Source of the DNA: CAZHBA01 sp964530225
GTDB lineage: Bacteria > Pseudomonadota > Alphaproteobacteria > UBA6615
DNA length: 64,000 bases
NCBI GenBank assembly: GCA_964530225.1
Contig: CAZHBA010000057.1
Location: 5,877 to 69,876 of the forward strand
Direction of reading: 5' to 3'
Positions 56,712-64,000 of this stretch are shown one piece after another. Both the position numbers and the translations under genes were made by a program. The notes under the pieces were generated by a model that worked only from the letters and a program-made list of their open reading frames with translations, did no database searches and was not told the origin of the DNA. How positions within the stretch are numbered: position 1 is the stretch's first letter; each line of letters opens with the position of its first letter.

Positions 56712-57278
56712 ATGGCGCCACAACATCAAGATACTGTTGAACTCCTACCTTCGCCCTGGGTTGAGAGGTTCGCCCCACTGATTACCGGCGAGGTTCTCGA
56801 TATTGCCAGCGGCGCCGGACGCCACTCACGTTATTTTCTGTCCCGCGGCCACCGGGTAACGGCGATCGATTGCGACCCTAGTCGCATGTTAGATTTGCTG
56901 GATTACGCCGAGTTGGAAATGCACGAGCTGGACCTTGAGGCCGGCGCAGGCGACGGCCCGCTGCCGGGCGGACCTTTTGGCGGCGTCATTGTCACCAACT
57001 ATTTGTCGCGACCGCTGCTGCCCGCTATAGCCGCCACCGTCGCCGAGGACGGCGTTCTGTTATACGAGACCTTCGCGGTCGGGAATGAGGTGTATGGCAA
57101 ACCGAGAAACCCCAACTTCTTGCTGCAGCCAGCAGAGTTACTCGACGCGTTCGGTGGAGAGCTACAGGTGCTCGCCTACGAACACGGCGTGACTAAGACA
57201 CCGCGCACCGCCGTTATACAACGGATTTGCGCGGTGCGTGGAAATGCCAGCAATACGCCACTAGAAAAAACGAATTAG
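56712..57278 (+). CDS. Class I SAM-dependent methyltransferase
   Basis: A 188-residue small methyltransferase with motif I EVLDIASGAGRHSRYFLSRG followed by TAIDCDPSR. The short C-terminal half fits TehB-like or related small-molecule methyltransferases. The final segment FLLQPAELLDAFGGELQVLAYE is typical of this group. No substrate can be named. It is convergent with grxC, three bases apart. In related genomes a carbon-nitrogen hydrolase is often found between grxC and the DUF1178 gene; that gene is absent here. Confidence 0.85.
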   Translation: MAPQHQDTVELLPSPWVERFAPLITGEVLDIASGAGRHSRYFLSRGHRVTAIDCDPSRMLDLLDYAELEMHELDLEAGAGDGPLPGGPFGGVIVTNYLSRPLLPAIAATVAEDGVLLYETFAVGNEVYGKPRNPNFLLQPAELLDAFGGELQVLAYEHGVTKTPRTAVIQRICAVRGNASNTPLEKTN

Positions 57279-57281
57279 GGG

Positions 57282-57542
57282 CTAACTTAGGCCCAGCTTG
57301 GAATCGAGCTTACCAACGGCGTCGAGGGCGTAGAGATCGTCGCAACCGCCTATATGTTCGTCATTGATAAAAATTTGCGGTACCTGATGGCGGCCCCTGG
57401 CACGTTCCATCATCTCGAAGCGCTTGCCCGGCTTCCAGGTGACATCGGTCTCGGTGAGCTGGACTCCTTTTTTCTTCAGCAATCGTTTAGCGGCGGAGCA
57501 GTAACCGCACATCATCCCGGTGTATATTTCGACGTTCGCCAT
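57282..57542 (-). CDS. grxC: Glutaredoxin 3
   Basis: An 86-residue glutaredoxin with the redox pair Cys12-x-x-Cys15 (MMCGYC, with Met in place of the usual Pro-side residue) and the glutathione-binding VPQIFI (cis-Pro) and GGCDDLYAL segments. It reduces disulfides using glutathione. I chose the ATG at 57542, ten bases after GGAGG; the ATG three codons earlier lies only one base from that site. Confidence 0.93.
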   Translation of the reverse strand: MANVEIYTGMMCGYCSAAKRLLKKKGVQLTETDVTWKPGKRFEMMERARGRHQVPQIFINDEHIGGCDDLYALDAVGKLDSKLGLS

Positions 57543-57685
57543 CGTCCGCATGCCTCCAAATATTTCATCGTATCAACTATATAGACCGAATCCAGCAGGG
57601 GACCAGACTCACGACGGCGCTGGTAGCACGGCAAACCTAAACCGTCGCCCAATACTGCATCAAATTCGCGTGTTAACCGCTTTAT

Positions 57686-58448
57686 TCAATACTCACGACG
57701 TGGTGCGTCGACCCGGGCCAAGGTCAATACATGGACCGCCGAGGTGCCAGCGGCGCTGAATATGCGGGCGCATTCCGATACCATAGCGCCGGTGGTAAAG
57801 ACATCGGCGACCAACAGAAGCCGCCGGCCTTCGAGCTCACCTGTCCGGCGCGGATTGACGGCGATGGCGTGGCGCACATTGCAACGGCATTAGGCAACGT
57901 TGAGGCCAGGCTAGCTCGGAGTATGGCGGTAGCGCTGCAGTAGGTCGGGCGCGAACTGAAGCTCCTGGCCGGCAGCGCTGCGCGCATACCGCCGGCACCA
58001 GCATGGCCGATTGGTTGAACCGCCACCGCATTAAGTACAACCGGTGCAGTGGCACTGGCACGGCCAGGTCGGCATCGGCGATCAGTTCAGCGCCGACGCA
58101 TGCCAGTCAATGGCCAAAAGTCGGTGCGCCATAGGTGCAGTCGCCATGCTTGAACACCATCACCAAACGGCGGCTCCGATCGTCATAGTGCAACACCGCC
58201 AGCGCCCGTTCATACCGGGGATGTTCGCGAACGCATGCCCCGTAAACCGCATTCCCATTAGGGTCGAACGAGTAGGGCACGTCGCAAATGGTGCATTGCG
58301 GTGCGGTTATGAACTTGGCGTCGACCCGGCATTCCAAACACAGGCTGCCGGGAGTCGCGACCAGGGTATCGCAAGCCAGGCACTGGGGCGGCAACACGGC
58401 GTTGACCACCCCGCGCAGGGCATTGTTGCGCCTTGGCGCAGTACACCT
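57686..58448 (-). pseudogene. comF: Decayed ComF-family phosphoribosyltransferase
   Basis: The N-terminal zinc-finger part is intact: VVNAVLPPQCLACDTLV, CLECRVDAKFITAPQCTICD and YDDRSRRLVMVFKHGD. At the expected Trp of FGRWLA there is a TGA stop, after which the same frame goes on with GAELIADADLAVPVPLHRLY and RWRFNQSAMLV. A frameshift and two further stops follow before the phosphoribosyltransferase end (RHAIAVNPRRTGE, then LLLVADVFTTGAM, with Ala replacing the second Asp-pair position). ComF proteins take part in DNA uptake or nucleotide salvage. Start is uncertain. The location next to the grxC and methyltransferase genes is the normal comF site. Confidence 0.85.
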
Positions 58449-58585
58449 GGTGGTGGTAAGGGTTGGCTCCAAACCATGTATCAGTATCGCCGCATATCGG
58501 CTGCGTGAGTCAAACCCCGGATGCGGCCCAATTGTGGACAAGTCGCCTACTTTGCCCCGCCGCACCGGCGTGCCATATAGGCTAC

Positions 58586-59527
58586 ATGGCCGACCGTATC
58601 GAAGTGTTCGACCGCCGATTACTGCGCCAGCACCGCGAGCGGGCCGCGGTCACCCTGGCGGCGCACGGTTTTCTAATCGCCGAAATAGCAACACGGCTGG
58701 TCGATCGGCTAGCCGATATTCGCCGCAATTTCCCCACAGCGCTCAACCTGGGCTGCCATACCGGTTTCATCGCCAAGGCGGCAGAGAGCCTGACAGCGGA
58801 TAAAATCGGCCCGCTCGTCCAGGCCGACCTGTCGCCGCGCATGGCAGCGACGGCACGCGACAATACCAGCCTCCCAGCAATTGCCGCGGACGAAGAGTTT
58901 CTGCCGTTTGGCGACGCCAGTTTCGATCTCGTTATCAGTTGCGCCAACTTGCACCATGTCAACGATTTGCCGGGCGCGTTGGTACAAATTCAGCGCGCCC
59001 TCAAACCCGACGGTGTCTTTCTTGCAGCACTCTTTGGCGGCGCAACTCTGACCGAACTGCGGCAGGCGTGGTTGGCCGCTGAATCCGCCGAGGAAGGTGG
59101 CGTCAGCCCGCGTGTCGCCCCCTTCGCCGATTTGAGCGACGCCGCCGGCCTGTTGCAGCGCGCCGGTTTCGCTCTGCCGGTCGCCGACAGCGACACCATC
59201 ACCGTGACCTACAACAACCCGCTCAAGCTAATGGCGGACCTGCGCGACATGGGCGAGACCAATGCACTGATCGAGCGACGGCACACGCCGACCCGCCGGG
59301 CGACGCTGATGGCGGCAGCCGAACAATATATGGCGCAGTTCGCCGATAGTGATGGCCGTGCCCCGGCGACGTTCGAAATTCTCTACCTCACCGGCTGGGC
59401 GCCCGCCGCCGATCAGCCGCAAGCTTTACGCCCCGGTAGCGCCACATCGCGGCTCGCCGACGCGCTGGATGCACCCGAACGCCCCGCAGGCAAAAAACCG
59501 GGCTGCGCTGAAAAACGCCCGGTATAG
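58586..59527 (+). CDS. SAM-dependent methyltransferase, BioC/NDUFAF5-like
   Basis: A 313-residue methyltransferase starting IEVFDRRLLRQHRERAA, with SAM motifs ALNLGCHTGFIAKAA, VQADLSPRMAATARD and DEEFLPFGDASFDLVISC. The layout matches the alphaproteobacterial BioC-like protein related to mitochondrial NDUFAF5 (which modifies a complex I arginine), usually found beside comF. Whether this one acts on complex I or in biotin synthesis is not decidable here. The ATG at 58586 is preferred over the earlier frame opening at 58463, which overlaps the comF region. Motif I has Cys-His where Gly-x-Gly is normal. Confidence 0.87.
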   Translation: MADRIEVFDRRLLRQHRERAAVTLAAHGFLIAEIATRLVDRLADIRRNFPTALNLGCHTGFIAKAAESLTADKIGPLVQADLSPRMAATARDNTSLPAIAADEEFLPFGDASFDLVISCANLHHVNDLPGALVQIQRALKPDGVFLAALFGGATLTELRQAWLAAESAEEGGVSPRVAPFADLSDAAGLLQRAGFALPVADSDTITVTYNNPLKLMADLRDMGETNALIERRHTPTRRATLMAAAEQYMAQFADSDGRAPATFEILYLTGWAPAADQPQALRPGSATSRLADALDAPERPAGKKPGCAEKRPV

Positions 59528-59537
59528 TTACACGGCC

Positions 59538-60308
59538 ATGCAGCTACCCGTTTTCAACATCATCACCGAGGCAATCGGCGACACCTGGGAGCACCGACGT
59601 GACTTTGCCGCGTATGCGTTCCTGCCCATTCTTGTGGTGTCGATTATCGGCACGCTGATGTCCGCCGTGATCGGCGATGTGCGGATTATCATCAACGACC
59701 CGACGCAGGTGCCACCGGAAGTGATGATGCGAATGTTCTTCGGCACCGTGGTCAACTGGCTCACGAGTTTTGCGCTCTACACCTTGTTCGCCGTTGCCTG
59801 GCACCGACGGATCCTGGTCGGCCCCGAAGCGACCGTCGGCGCGGCGCTACGCTGGGACCGGCGCCAATGGCGTTTCTTTCGCCGGTTGGTTGTTCTGATC
59901 ATCATCCTGATGGTGCTGATGTTCTTATTGGCTTTCTTGCTGTTGGCGGTCAGCCCCATCGCGCCGGTGTTGAGTGCGTTACCAATCGTCATGGGATTGA
60001 TCTACGCCCGCGTGGCGCTGATATTGCCGGCCACGGCCACCGACACGCCAATGACAGTGGCCGAATCGGCAAAGCTTACCCACGGCAATAGCTGGCGCAT
60101 GTTTCTTGCCATCGTCTTACTGCCCCTGGTGGTGGTACTTATAGGTGGGTTAGTTGTTCTAATCCTCGCCGCACCGCTGACCGACATTATCGGTTCGTCG
60201 ATGACCGCGTGGTTCTTGGTGTCGCTCGTCGCCCAGACGGTCAACTATATCGGTTTTGCCGCCGGCATCACCGCTCTATCACTCGCCTACCGGCAACTGA
60301 CGGCGTAA
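59538..60308 (+). CDS. Six-helix inner-membrane protein of unknown function
   Basis: A 256-residue membrane protein with about six hydrophobic segments. It begins MQLPVFNIITEAIGDTWEHR, and the layout resembles the glycerophosphodiester phosphodiesterase membrane-domain or YciC-like proteins. The gene starts ten bases after the methyltransferase stop, so they are likely co-transcribed. The frame also opens earlier within the methyltransferase gene, but only the ATG at 59538 makes sense. Function unknown. Confidence 0.8.
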   Translation: MQLPVFNIITEAIGDTWEHRRDFAAYAFLPILVVSIIGTLMSAVIGDVRIIINDPTQVPPEVMMRMFFGTVVNWLTSFALYTLFAVAWHRRILVGPEATVGAALRWDRRQWRFFRRLVVLIIILMVLMFLLAFLLLAVSPIAPVLSALPIVMGLIYARVALILPATATDTPMTVAESAKLTHGNSWRMFLAIVLLPLVVVLIGGLVVLILAAPLTDIIGSSMTAWFLVSLVAQTVNYIGFAAGITALSLAYRQLTA

Positions 60309-60341
60309 CGGCAGCGAACGCTCACCGTCAGAATAATAGTA

Positions 60342-60372
60342 GCAAAACAGCCGTCCCCAACCATGACGGCTG
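60342..60372 (-). terminator. Terminator for the argJ-mutT operon
   Basis: CAGCCGTC (60348-60355) and GACGGCTG (60365-60372) form an 8-bp stem. On the minus strand the hairpin is followed by TTTTGCT. It lies about 130 bases after mutT. Confidence 0.55.
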
Positions 60373-60503
60373 GGCTCAGTATCAAAGAAACTATATCCCG
60401 CATGCGTTGTAGGATAACTTCCGCTTTACCCGCGATAACGAACATGGAAAACTAGGGCTACAGTTGCCTAACTCTAGTGCTGGTGGGTGGTGAAAAACGG
60501 TAG

Positions 60504-60914
60504 TTAAAGCACGTCCCTCAGCATTGCTGCCAGCGGTGTGTCGGCGGGTGGCATGGCATAGTCGCGCATGTCGTTGGGCCGCACCCAGGCCAACTCCTGG
60601 CCTTCCAGCGGTTGCGGCGTGCCGTCCCAGACCCGGCACACGAACAGCGGCATCAGCAGATGGAAGTCATCAAAAGTGTGGCTGGCAAACGCGATCGGCG
60701 CCAGGCAGCTCTCCACTGTGTCGATGGCCAGTTCCTCGCGTAATTCGCGGATCAGCGCCACCTCGGGCGTCTCGCCTTCGCGCAGCTTGCCGCCGGGAAA
60801 CTCCCACAGGCCCGCCATCGATTTACCCTCGGGCCGCCGCGCCAGCAGTACCCGGTCGTCGCCATCGACCAGCGCCACGGCGCTGACCAGCAAGATCGGC
60901 GGGCGTGCCACCAC
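60504..60914 (-). CDS. mutT: 8-oxo-dGTP diphosphatase (MutT/Nudix)
   Basis: A 136-residue Nudix hydrolase with the box GKLREGETPEVALIRELREE at 42-61 (metal-binding REL..EE intact; the Gly two positions after is Ala). ALVDGDDRVLLARRPEGKSM and GLWEFPGG are typical of MutT, which clears 8-oxo-dGTP from the nucleotide pool. It begins with GTG overlapping the argJ stop by one base (TAGTG), so it is translated with argJ. Confidence 0.93.
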   Translation of the reverse strand: MVARPPILLVSAVALVDGDDRVLLARRPEGKSMAGLWEFPGGKLREGETPEVALIRELREELAIDTVESCLAPIAFASHTFDDFHLLMPLFVCRVWDGTPQPLEGQELAWVRPNDMRDYAMPPADTPLAAMLRDVL

Positions 60915-62161
60915 TAGCTCCGATAGTCGGCGTTAATGGTGATGTAGCCGTGGGTCAGATCGCAGGTCCACACTGTCGCCCGGCCGCGCCCGACGCCGAC
61001 GCCGACTGACATGGCGATCTCATCACCCTTCATATGCTTTGCCACCGGGGCCTCGTCGTAGCCGGACATGAGCTGCCCGTTCTCAGTAATCGGGATGCCA
61101 CCGATGGCAATCGACAGGCGATCGCGGTCGGCTTTCTCGCCGGCCTTGCCGACCGCCATGACAATGCGGCCCCAGTTGGGATCTTCGCCAGCAATCGCCG
61201 TCTTGACCAGCGGCGAGTTGGCTATGGCAAGGCCTATGGCACGGGCGGCGCGCTTCGATTCGGCACCGCGCACATCGATGGTGATGAACTTCTGCGCACC
61301 CTCGCCGTCGCGCACAATCTGTTTCGCCAAGTCGGTGCAGACCTCTTCCAGCGCGGCCACGAACCCGGCGAGCGCCAAATCGTTCGAGCGGCCAATCCGC
61401 GGTTGGTCCTTCACCTGTCCGGTCGCCGCTAGGAGCACGGTGTCCGAGGTCGAAGTGTCGCCGTCAACGGTGATGGCGTTGAACGAGCGGTCGTTTACCC
61501 GGCGCAACAGATTTTGCAACACCGACGCCGGCAGGCGAGCATCAGTGAAGACGAACCCCAGCATAGTCGCCATGTCGGGCGCGATCATGCCCGAGCCCTT
61601 GGCGAAGCCGGAGATGGTGACCGTGGCATTGCCGATTTTCGCCGTCCGTGACGCGCCCTTGGCAAAGGTATCGGTGGTCATGATGGCTTCGGCCGCTTGG
61701 CGCCAGCCGCGCGCGCGCAAGTCGCGGCTCATACCGGCCAGCTTACCGGCGATGAAATCCGGCGGTACCAGTTCGCCGATGACGCCGGTCGAGGCGACAT
61801 AGACTTCGTCGCGCCGGCAACCGAATAGCTTGGCCGCAGCAGCAACGGTGTTGGCGACTACCTTGTCGCCGGCCGTACCGGTGAAGGCATTGGCATTGCC
61901 CGAATTGACGACAATCGCCCGCGCCCGCCCCTTCGGCAGGATTTTCCGGCACCAGTCGACCGGACCCGACGGGCAACGCGAGCGGGTCAGCACGCCAGCG
62001 ATGGTGGTACCCTTAACCAGTTCGGCGACCATCAAATCCTTGGCGCCGCTCGGCTTTAGCCCAACCGCGCGGCCGTTCAAGCGCACCCCAGCGACGGGTT
62101 TGATGGACGGAAATGACTTTGGCGCTAGTGGCGACGCCGCGACGGTAACAGACTTATCCAT
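60914..62161 (-). CDS. argJ: Bifunctional glutamate N-acetyltransferase/amino-acid acetyltransferase
   Basis: A 415-residue ornithine acetyltransferase of the cyclic arginine pathway. The self-cleavage site is in PDMATMLGF, with Thr199 as the predicted new N-terminal nucleophile, and the oxyanion motif is STGVIG (124-129). The frame opens with a TTG at 62179, but the ATG at 62161 is the better start. It is followed by mutT with a one-base overlap and preceded by the parvulin gene on the same strand. Confidence 0.95.
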   Translation of the reverse strand: MDKSVTVAASPLAPKSFPSIKPVAGVRLNGRAVGLKPSGAKDLMVAELVKGTTIAGVLTRSRCPSGPVDWCRKILPKGRARAIVVNSGNANAFTGTAGDKVVANTVAAAAKLFGCRRDEVYVASTGVIGELVPPDFIAGKLAGMSRDLRARGWRQAAEAIMTTDTFAKGASRTAKIGNATVTISGFAKGSGMIAPDMATMLGFVFTDARLPASVLQNLLRRVNDRSFNAITVDGDTSTSDTVLLAATGQVKDQPRIGRSNDLALAGFVAALEEVCTDLAKQIVRDGEGAQKFITIDVRGAESKRAARAIGLAIANSPLVKTAIAGEDPNWGRIVMAVGKAGEKADRDRLSIAIGGIPITENGQLMSGYDEAPVAKHMKGDEIAMSVGVGVGRGRATVWTCDLTHGYITINADYRS

Positions 62162-62214
62162 AATGACAAACGCTCCCAAATTGGATCGGGGGCGATGCCG
62201 CGATTAGCGTACGG

Positions 62215-63072
62215 CTATTTTGTCGCCGTACCTCTGGTTGGCGCACCCCCGGATGGCGACCCGTTGAGATTTAAGGTTTGAATCTCGGCGTTCGCCCTTA
62301 ATTCCGCCATATGGGAGGTGATGAACTCGCGCGTCAACAGGTCTTGAATGCGCGCGCGCGATTCCGCCAAATTGGCCGGCGGCTGGCGGCGCTTGTCGAC
62401 GACCTTGATGGCGTGCCAGCCGAACTGGGTCTTCGCCGGATCCCGGCTGATGGCGCCGATTTCGAGTGAGAATGCAGCGGCAGAAAACGGCTCAACCATG
62501 GCGTCAGCGGTGAAATACCCTAAATCGCCGTCACGCGGGCCGGTCGAGTGCTTGTGCGCCAAAGCAGCAAAATCGCCGCCATCGGCAAGTTCCTTGAGGA
62601 TACTCAGCCCCTCTTCTTCGGTTTTCACAAGAATGTGGCTGGCCCGCACCTCTTCGGGACCTTCGGCGTTGCCGATAGTTTCCTCGTAGACGCGAAGAAT
62701 TTCCTCTTCTGTAACTTGTTCGGCAATCTTGCGCTCGATATAGGCCTGTTGAATGGCCGTCCCTTCGAACTCGCGAATTTTCTTCTGCACGACTTCGTCA
62801 TTGTGGAGATCGAGCGCGCGTCCGGCAGCTTCCATGAGATGGTTGGTAACCAACTGCGCGACCAGTTGTGGATATAGCGTATCGACCGGAATTTTCTGGT
62901 ACTGCTGTGGCAAGCGCTGAAAGGCAGCCGCCACATTCGATTGGCGAATTTTGTGGCCATTGACGACGGCAACGACAGCGTTGCCATCGCTTTTGCCATC
63001 CTGCGCCAAAACCACCGCCGATCCAGAAAATAGAAAAGCAGAGAGCAAAGCTGCGAGGAAAAGATTCTTCAT
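62215..63072 (-). CDS. Periplasmic peptidylprolyl isomerase, parvulin type
   Basis: A 285-residue exported foldase. A signal peptide (1-23, ending VVLAQ) precedes a SurA/PrsA-like helical region. The parvulin domain (about 140-235) begins RASHILVKTEEEG and contains GPRDGDLGYFTADAMVEPF and TQFGWHAIKVVD. It helps fold outer-membrane and periplasmic proteins. It is divergent from secA across a 360-base spacer and upstream of argJ, an order common in Rhodospirillales. Confidence 0.94.
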   Translation of the reverse strand: MKNLFLAALLSAFLFSGSAVVLAQDGKSDGNAVVAVVNGHKIRQSNVAAAFQRLPQQYQKIPVDTLYPQLVAQLVTNHLMEAAGRALDLHNDEVVQKKIREFEGTAIQQAYIERKIAEQVTEEEILRVYEETIGNAEGPEEVRASHILVKTEEEGLSILKELADGGDFAALAHKHSTGPRDGDLGYFTADAMVEPFSAAAFSLEIGAISRDPAKTQFGWHAIKVVDKRRQPPANLAESRARIQDLLTREFITSHMAELRANAEIQTLNLNGSPSGGAPTRGTATK

Positions 63073-63301
63073 TGTTTATGCCCCAAACAATCCGGCTGGC
63101 TTCGCCGGCCAGCAGACGATATCGATTAAAATTATAACAGCTATCCAATAGCCTCATATCACAGTGCCAATATCGGCCATGGGCTCAAGGGTAGACCGGC
63201 GGCCCGGTTTATCGCACACGGTAATGTGATAGGCTAAACCGAGCTTGTTTGGGACCCAAAGCGGCAACCGTTAACCAGTTCTGATGATTACCCGATCTCC
63301 G

Positions 63302-63330
63302 TTGACAGCCGCCGGTACGGCCCCTAGACA
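63302..63330 (+). promoter_or_regulatory. Putative sigma-70 promoter of secA
   Basis: TTGACA (63302-63307), a perfect -35 hexamer, is followed after 17 bases by TAGACA (63325-63330), a weaker -10. It lies about 105 bases before the secA start. The rest of the 63073-63435 spacer holds no supported gene. Confidence 0.5.
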
Positions 63331-63435
63331 AGGTGCCATAAATTCCCATCTTTCAGGGCGTACACGAATCGCTGCATTGCCAGGGCAGCGCTACCCCGCA
63401 ACAGCGATCCCACCGCAAAGGAAAATATCCGCCCG

Positions 63436-64000
63436 ATGGTAGTTAATCTCGTCAAACAGCTCGTTGGCTCGGCCAACGACCGGTATCTCAAGCGGCTGGG
63501 CAAGGATGTCGAGGCAATAAGTGCGCTTGAGCCGGCGTTAGAGGCCTTGAGCGACGACGATCTGCGAGCGCGCACCGAGGCGTTTCGCCAGCAGCTTGCC
63601 GATGGCGCCTCGGTGGACAATCTGTTGGTCGAGGCTTTCGCAACGGTCCGCGAAGCGGCCAAGCGCACCCTCGGACAGCGACACTTCGATGTTCAGCTAT
63701 TGGGCGGTATGGTGCTGCACAACGGCATGATTTCCGAAATGAAAACCGGCGAGGGTAAGACCCTGGTAGCCACGCTGGCCGTCTATCTCAACTCGCTCGA
63801 AGGCAAGGGTGTCCACGTCGTCACCGTCAACGACTATCTGGCCCAACGCGACGCCGCGTGGATGGGCCAAATTTACGAATTTCTCGGCCTGAAGGTGGGA
63901 ACCATCGTCCACGGCCTGTCCGACGAAGAGCGCCGCGACGCCTATGCCGCCGACGTCACCTACGCCACCAACAACGAGCTCGGCTTCGATTATCTGCGCG
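63436..64000 (+). CDS. secA: Preprotein translocase ATPase SecA, 5' part
   Basis: The first 188 codons are in the window and the frame is open at the right edge. The protein begins [20 protein letters not shown], and the Walker A motif MKTGEGKT is at 102-109, followed by [19 protein letters not shown] and [13 protein letters not shown], all characteristic of SecA nucleotide-binding domain 1. SecA drives export of preproteins through SecYEG. The gene faces the parvulin foldase gene, which acts on exported proteins. Confidence 0.97.
   Translation, partial: MVVNLVKQLVGSANDRYLKRLGKDVEAISALEPALEALSDDDLRARTEAFRQQLADGASVDNLLVEAFATVREAAKRTLGQRHFDVQLLGGMVLHNGMISEMKTGEGKTLVATLAVYLNSLEGKGVHVVTVNDYLAQRDAAWMGQIYEFLGLKVGTIVHGLSDEERRDAYAADVTYATNNELGFDYLR

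Noticed and set aside
58107..58140. UGA in comF read as a second selenocysteine codon
   Set aside because: ComF has Trp, not Cys/Sec, at this position, there is no SECIS-like hairpin, and further stops and frameshifts follow.

Overview
The window looks like a piece of an alphaproteobacterial chromosome, most likely from the Rhodospirillales or a related order. This rests on recognised gene order rather than a database search. The run rodZ-like, ispG, hisS, prfA, prmC, DUF4167, clpB, the lysC-ubiG junction next to it, and argJ, parvulin and secA at the right end are a familiar alphaproteobacterial core arrangement. So are trxB followed by a LysR gene, aapJQMP, and N-formylglutamate amidohydrolase facing a cpdR-type gene. 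Coding regions are GC-rich with strong third-position GC, which is why long antisense ORFs shadow most real genes.

Layout. 0-5.6 kb: a truncated unknown protein, a dienelactone hydrolase, glutathione-dependent formaldehyde dehydrogenase, thioredoxin reductase and a LysR regulator. 5.6-8.5 kb: a candidate small RNA, a wrecked msrP, an MFS transporter and a PQQ-propeller remnant. 8.5-13 kb: glycolate oxidase glcDEF and rpmJ. 13-19.5 kb: a 2-oxoglutarate/Fe(II) oxygenase, an HtrA-like pseudoprotease and the general amino-acid ABC transporter aapJQMP. 19.6-26.4 kb: a palindromic repeat, a sulfur/amino-acid group (D-cysteine desulfhydrase, a gamma-family trans-sulfuration enzyme, RidA, an epimerase), and metZ behind what I read as two SAM-II riboswitches. 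26.4-32 kb: selD carrying its own selenocysteine UGA, then a four-gene acyl-CoA operon (CaiB-type CoA transferase, two acyl-CoA dehydrogenases, enoyl-CoA hydratase). 32-41.9 kb: tRNA-Val, a broken cpdR, N-formylglutamate amidohydrolase, a GNAT protein, a second small-RNA candidate, dgcN-dgcA (D-glutamate use) divergent from a gamma-glutamyltransferase, a MATE transporter and an M23 peptidase. 41.9-43.7 kb: a compositionally different insert with a winged-helix-like protein, iteron-like repeats and a frameshifted Sel1-repeat membrane protein. 43.7-64 kb: the housekeeping block from clpB to the 5' part of secA.

Two themes stand out. The first is gene decay: msrP, a PQQ-propeller gene, a CmcJ-like oxidoreductase, cpdR, a lytic transglycosylase, ptsP and comF are all truncated, frameshifted or internally deleted, and a TPR-like gene and a Sel1 gene are frameshifted. 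Several sit exactly where intact copies are expected, so this lineage appears to be losing genes, as in a recent host-associated or otherwise relaxed lifestyle (inference). The second is RNA-level regulation: tandem SAM-II riboswitches before metZ, a SECIS hairpin inside selD, and two orphan promoter-to-terminator units carrying anti-Shine-Dalgarno CCUCCC motifs.

Functionally the intact accessory genes favour amino acids and organic acids as carbon and nitrogen sources: Aap uptake, D-Glu and gamma-glutamyl compounds, cysteine desulfhydration with RidA detoxification, glycolate oxidation, acyl-CoA breakdown and formylglutamate hydrolysis. I saw no CRISPR array, complete insertion sequence or prophage.
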